Assembly (NCBI GenBank): GCA_013397455.1
Contig: VYZB01000212.1
Span: 324,760-388,759 of the forward strand
DNA from: Crotophaga sulcirostris
Taxonomy: Eukaryota > Chordata > Aves > Cuculiformes > Crotophagidae
Direction: 5' to 3'
DNA: 64,000 nucleotides
The position numbers and the translations under genes were made by a program. Shown here piece after piece: positions 1-64,000 of this stretch. Under the pieces are notes generated by a model that worked only from the letters and a program-made list of their open reading frames with translations, did not search any database and was not told the origin of the DNA. Each line of letters begins with the position of its first letter. Within the stretch, counting starts at the first letter, position 1.

Positions 1-104
1 GAGACCCCCCCACCTCCCCGCCCCCCACAAGTATAAAACTGAAAATAATAACGGTAAACTCCTGGTGTGATGTAGGTATGTGTGTATTGAATTTGATGTC
101 TTAA
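1..104 (-). other. PTPRZ1: PTPRZ1 3' UTR (partial)
   Basis: Sequence downstream of the stop codon on the minus strand, running off the window edge. No AATAAA hexamer (TTTATT on the plus strand) is present here, so the polyadenylation site lies beyond position 1. A G-rich stretch in the transcript (C-rich on plus, 5-27) sits at the edge. Confidence 0.85.
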
Positions 105-60715
<60,611 letters not shown>

Positions 60716-63700
60716 CTAGAAATCAAAACATTTGGGATGAATACTTTTAAAAGCTCAACTGGCATCTGCATATTTTTTAATGTGGGAAAGTTAAAACACA
60801 GGTTGCAATCTGTGATAAGAGTATTTGCCCTTCTTTTAGGACTCATCTGTAGTAATACTTAGCCCAGCCACCACTGCATCCTAACTTCATAATTTCAACA
60901 TTTAGGTCACTTTTTGACCATTTTAGACATAATTCATACATGCTTATGAATCTCTTAGGCAAAGCAGAAAGCAACAAAACCCACTTGTACCTGATATACA
61001 AAAATAATAAATGAAATAGGGGATAAAAAAAAAGTTTTCAAGTGAAAAACATCCAAAAAATTTGGGAATTACTGCAAAACTCTCCTTTCAAAATAACTCT
61101 TAATCAGATGAATGTTATTAATGTTCCTTCTCCTCAATGCAGTCGGCTACCTGATAAGATTTTTAAATAAATAAAAGCAGTAAGATCCTTAAAAAAATCC
61201 TTACACAGAAGGAAAAAGGTAAAGTGATTCTACTCTGAATCACTTTCCCAGCTGGCCCAGCTTTGCCTGCGGAGGGCCATGCACGCACACTCTGGCCATC
61301 GCCCTTTGCAGCTGCCAGGTGAGAGCTGCCAGGAGGTCCTGCTCTGCAGCAGGGCATCTTCTCCAGGGCACAGGGGCTAGCATGGCATTTCACTGTGAAC
61401 AGTTCAGACATATACAACATGGGCACAGACAGCACATCCTTCACCAAAGACTTCATTATTTTCGATAAGAAATGCTCAAGTACTCTACAGATCAGTGTAA
61501 GGGGCTAGCAGCTGCTCTGAGAATCTTCTGTTTATGAAATATAGTAATATAAATAATATAATATTTTGTGTATGTTTATGTGTTTGCATATATACAAACA
61601 TTTTTTCCTGACACAGAATTCTGGTAACACTTCAGAGGGCTAATTAAAACCAAGAGCTGACTGCACAGACCTAAGAAGATATAATTGCTTCAGTTAGCTT
61701 CCCCCTTACTAGTAGTTAAGGGCTAATATTAGTGTATCCAATGCACACATTTTGATTCCAATAGACATGTTGAAATGAGCCAGTGCTCATTTACAGGCCG
61801 CTGCGCTACATCCAAGCCTGTCAGCTGAAGGTTTGCTATATTGTACCCCAGGCAAGGACAGCCCTCATATTGCACTCAGAAAGGGGAGGAGAGATGCAGG
61901 CAGTCCTGTAACCATGACAATAGGCAGTAATACAAGACGCTCATCTGGAGAGCTTGCTACCTAGAAACAAACACGAGCTAAATTATTCAAAAAGTATCAA
62001 GTCAAGCCAGTTACCAATATCACCTTGTTGCATTGGAAGTACTGCAGGTCACATAGTATATAAACCCATTTACTTCTTGTAAACTGCAACAGAAGAAACT
62101 GTTCGGCACAATGGCCAAGCAAATTAAAATGAGTTTAAGTTATAGGGTTATGAATGTAAACACCCTGCAGGTGGGGATTAGAGCCCTGTACCAGGTACAC
62201 GGGGTAAGCTTCCAGCTTCTCCTCAAGTCATGCTTGTCCTGGACATTAGCTGTCAGTTATAGTTTACCAGCCAGGCAAATCATGCAATATCCTGATTTCT
62301 AATATGCTTTTCATAAGAAAAGAGTGGCTAATACTTTACCTTCTCTCTCAAAAGCTTCCCTTAAGAAATTCTGAGCCCAAGTCAACCAAAACCTGGATCA
62401 AATCTTCCATTGTGGATTTTATAACAAATATTGAAGGCTTTTATAACAAAAAAGCCAATTCTACTTGAATATAAATTAGATCACTTAACGTTTTAAACAG
62501 AAAAGCCTCCAAAGAGAGTCAGACAGAACAGAAATAACAATTCTCAGCTTGTCCTATGAATCCTTGCAGACAGACCCTTGTTTCCAGGTCTGCTCTCAGC
62601 CAGCTTGGTGATTTTCCAAGCTGCAGCAAACTTTTTAGAGTCCTCCCTGGCTCCTTCAAAGTCTCTGTCAGTTTGGGCTGGGCTGGCTGCCCATGGCCAT
62701 CCCTCAGACTTCGGTTGCAGTCTCCATTCCATGGTTTATTCCTTCCTTCTTCCACATCCCCAGACTCCTGCTGTTGTCCCAAGGCAGTAAAATCTCCTTT
62801 CTCTCTACTGACATATCCAGTCCCACTGCTCACATGCAGTCTCTGCTCCAGGACATCACCAAGTTGTTTTTTTCCAACATGCTTTTCCCTTATTCTGCTC
62901 CTTCCACTACTGACATGAGAGCTGATCGAAAATCCTACCACTCTCTCTCCCACCACTGTACTTCTCAGTACCTTCTTCCACATTTCTTTTGATGAGTGCA
63001 AATATCCAATTTTTGTATCTGCCCTTTAAATTCCCTGCTATCCACTGTCACATTTAATTAAAACAAATACATTAAAATTAGAGCAACTATAATCTTCGTC
63101 CAACTTTCATACTTTCATATTTTGTGTTTTGTTATGTAGAATGTAAATTCTTTGTCCTGATAGTTGTTATGTGTGCCTCAGTGCATAATATAACAAATCC
63201 CCAGCATGATGCTAATGATAACAATAGCAATCTTAGCTCACCCCAGAAGACAGTGTCATGCCAACACTGTAATCTGTTACAATGTCCTGAGCCAGGGCAC
63301 AGGGAGTTACGTAGGATGCTGGTTGTAGGCAGTACAGCAATGCTGTGGCCTGATCAAGGAAGTTTGTTCTTTCACTCTGGATATGAAGCTTTTTCGTAAG
63401 TATTGCCAGAAAGAAATGAGGGAAATTAGAAGGCTTGGTGAGATGAAGAACATTATTTCCTGTCCCCTCAAAAAGGCCTCAAACCCCTGAGATGAGCTTG
63501 CTAAAAATATTTGATAATGTTCTGCTTTTTTTTTTTTTCTGTGTGTAAACAAGGGTAATTCAGTCACGTAAGTCATTATAATAAAAAGATTCTTCTTTCC
63601 TAAAAACTTTCCTGTTTACACCTTACTGAAATCTCACAGCATCTATGAATCTTTATGCCCCAAATAAAGTTTTAGAGCAGTGATTCTCATGTAATTACAT

Positions 63701-64000
63701 ATTACCATACACTTGCCAACAGTCATGGTAAGAAGCTGATCCATGTATATTATGTATGAATAAGGTGCAAATACTCTTTCAGCTACATTCTGGTCAACAA
63801 ACAGAAAAATACCTACCCTACATGCATGAATGCTAGCTTGATATCAACCAAGGATAAATGAAAAGTATTCCGTGGTTGCAGAGGGCAAGAGGTAAGACTT
63901 CCAGCTACAACGAATTAACTGAATGCTCCAATTCAGTGCTCCTGCTGGCAACTCTGAATAGGTATTTGACAAATATTAATCACTCCTCTTCTTTGTGGTC
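60716..64000 (-). other. Intron 2 (partial)
   Basis: 3285 bp up to the window edge. I looked for exon 2 (mammals: a short segment ending near GWSYTG) and did not find it, so it should lie beyond 64000. The intron has a hairpin-forming inverted repeat (61221-61246) and a GC-richer block at about 62520-63000 with a 160-codon minus-strand open frame of no known similarity. No transposon was recognised. Confidence 0.8.
61221..61246. repeat. 10-bp perfect inverted repeat (hairpin)
   Basis: aaagtgattc and gaatcacttt pair perfectly around a 6-base loop, with partial pairing possible further out (gg/cc). The stem is too short for a pre-miRNA. Confidence 0.75.

Noticed and set aside
60716..64000. Search for PTPRZ1 exon 2 and the signal-peptide exon
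   Set aside because: No segment with the expected GWSYTG-like coding and splice sites was found, so they are taken to lie beyond the window.

Overview
The window is vertebrate, almost certainly bird, genomic DNA. It holds one large gene on the minus strand, an ortholog of PTPRZ1 (receptor-type protein tyrosine phosphatase zeta / phosphacan). I traced 28 consecutive coding exons with consistent splice phases. They read from a carbonic-anhydrase-like domain (60.7 kb), through a fibronectin III domain (47.5-46.5 kb), one 3.58-kb mucin-like exon (37.9-34.3 kb), a transmembrane exon (30.6 kb) and two tandem phosphatase domains (19.8-0.1 kb), to a stop codon at 105-107. The traced part codes for 2280 residues. 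Two 5' exons (signal peptide and a short linker, by comparison with the mammalian gene) and most of the 3' UTR lie outside the window, so I number the exons 3 to 30.

The organism is inferred from repeats. There are several CR1 LINE 3' ends, with the avian ATTCTATG-type terminal repeat, and one solo LTR of a family I know from many neoavian birds. Repeat density is low and the introns are short, as in birds. The species cannot be named from this sequence.

Layout by coordinate: 1-104 is 3' UTR. 105-9783 holds the end of the D1 domain, the D1-D2 linker and the D2 pseudophosphatase. 12129-19835 holds most of D1, including a 21-nt microexon. 23128-30665 holds the juxtamembrane and transmembrane exons, separated by the largest intron (7.3 kb). 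34329-37905 is the giant chondroitin-sulfate-bearing exon. 40412-47561 is a linker exon and FN3. 52067-60715 is the carbonic-anhydrase-like domain. 60716-64000 is part of intron 2. No second gene, RNA gene or CRISPR is supported.

The most informative points concern isoform control. An in-frame internal 5' splice site inside exon 12 would give the short receptor form. A stop codon overlaps the exon 12 donor, with an AATAAA 85 nt further on, which fits a secreted phosphacan-type transcript. A 21-nt microexon in D1 has neural-microexon-like flanks. Together these would produce the long receptor, the short receptor and a secreted proteoglycan from one locus. All isoform statements are inference until RNA data are examined.
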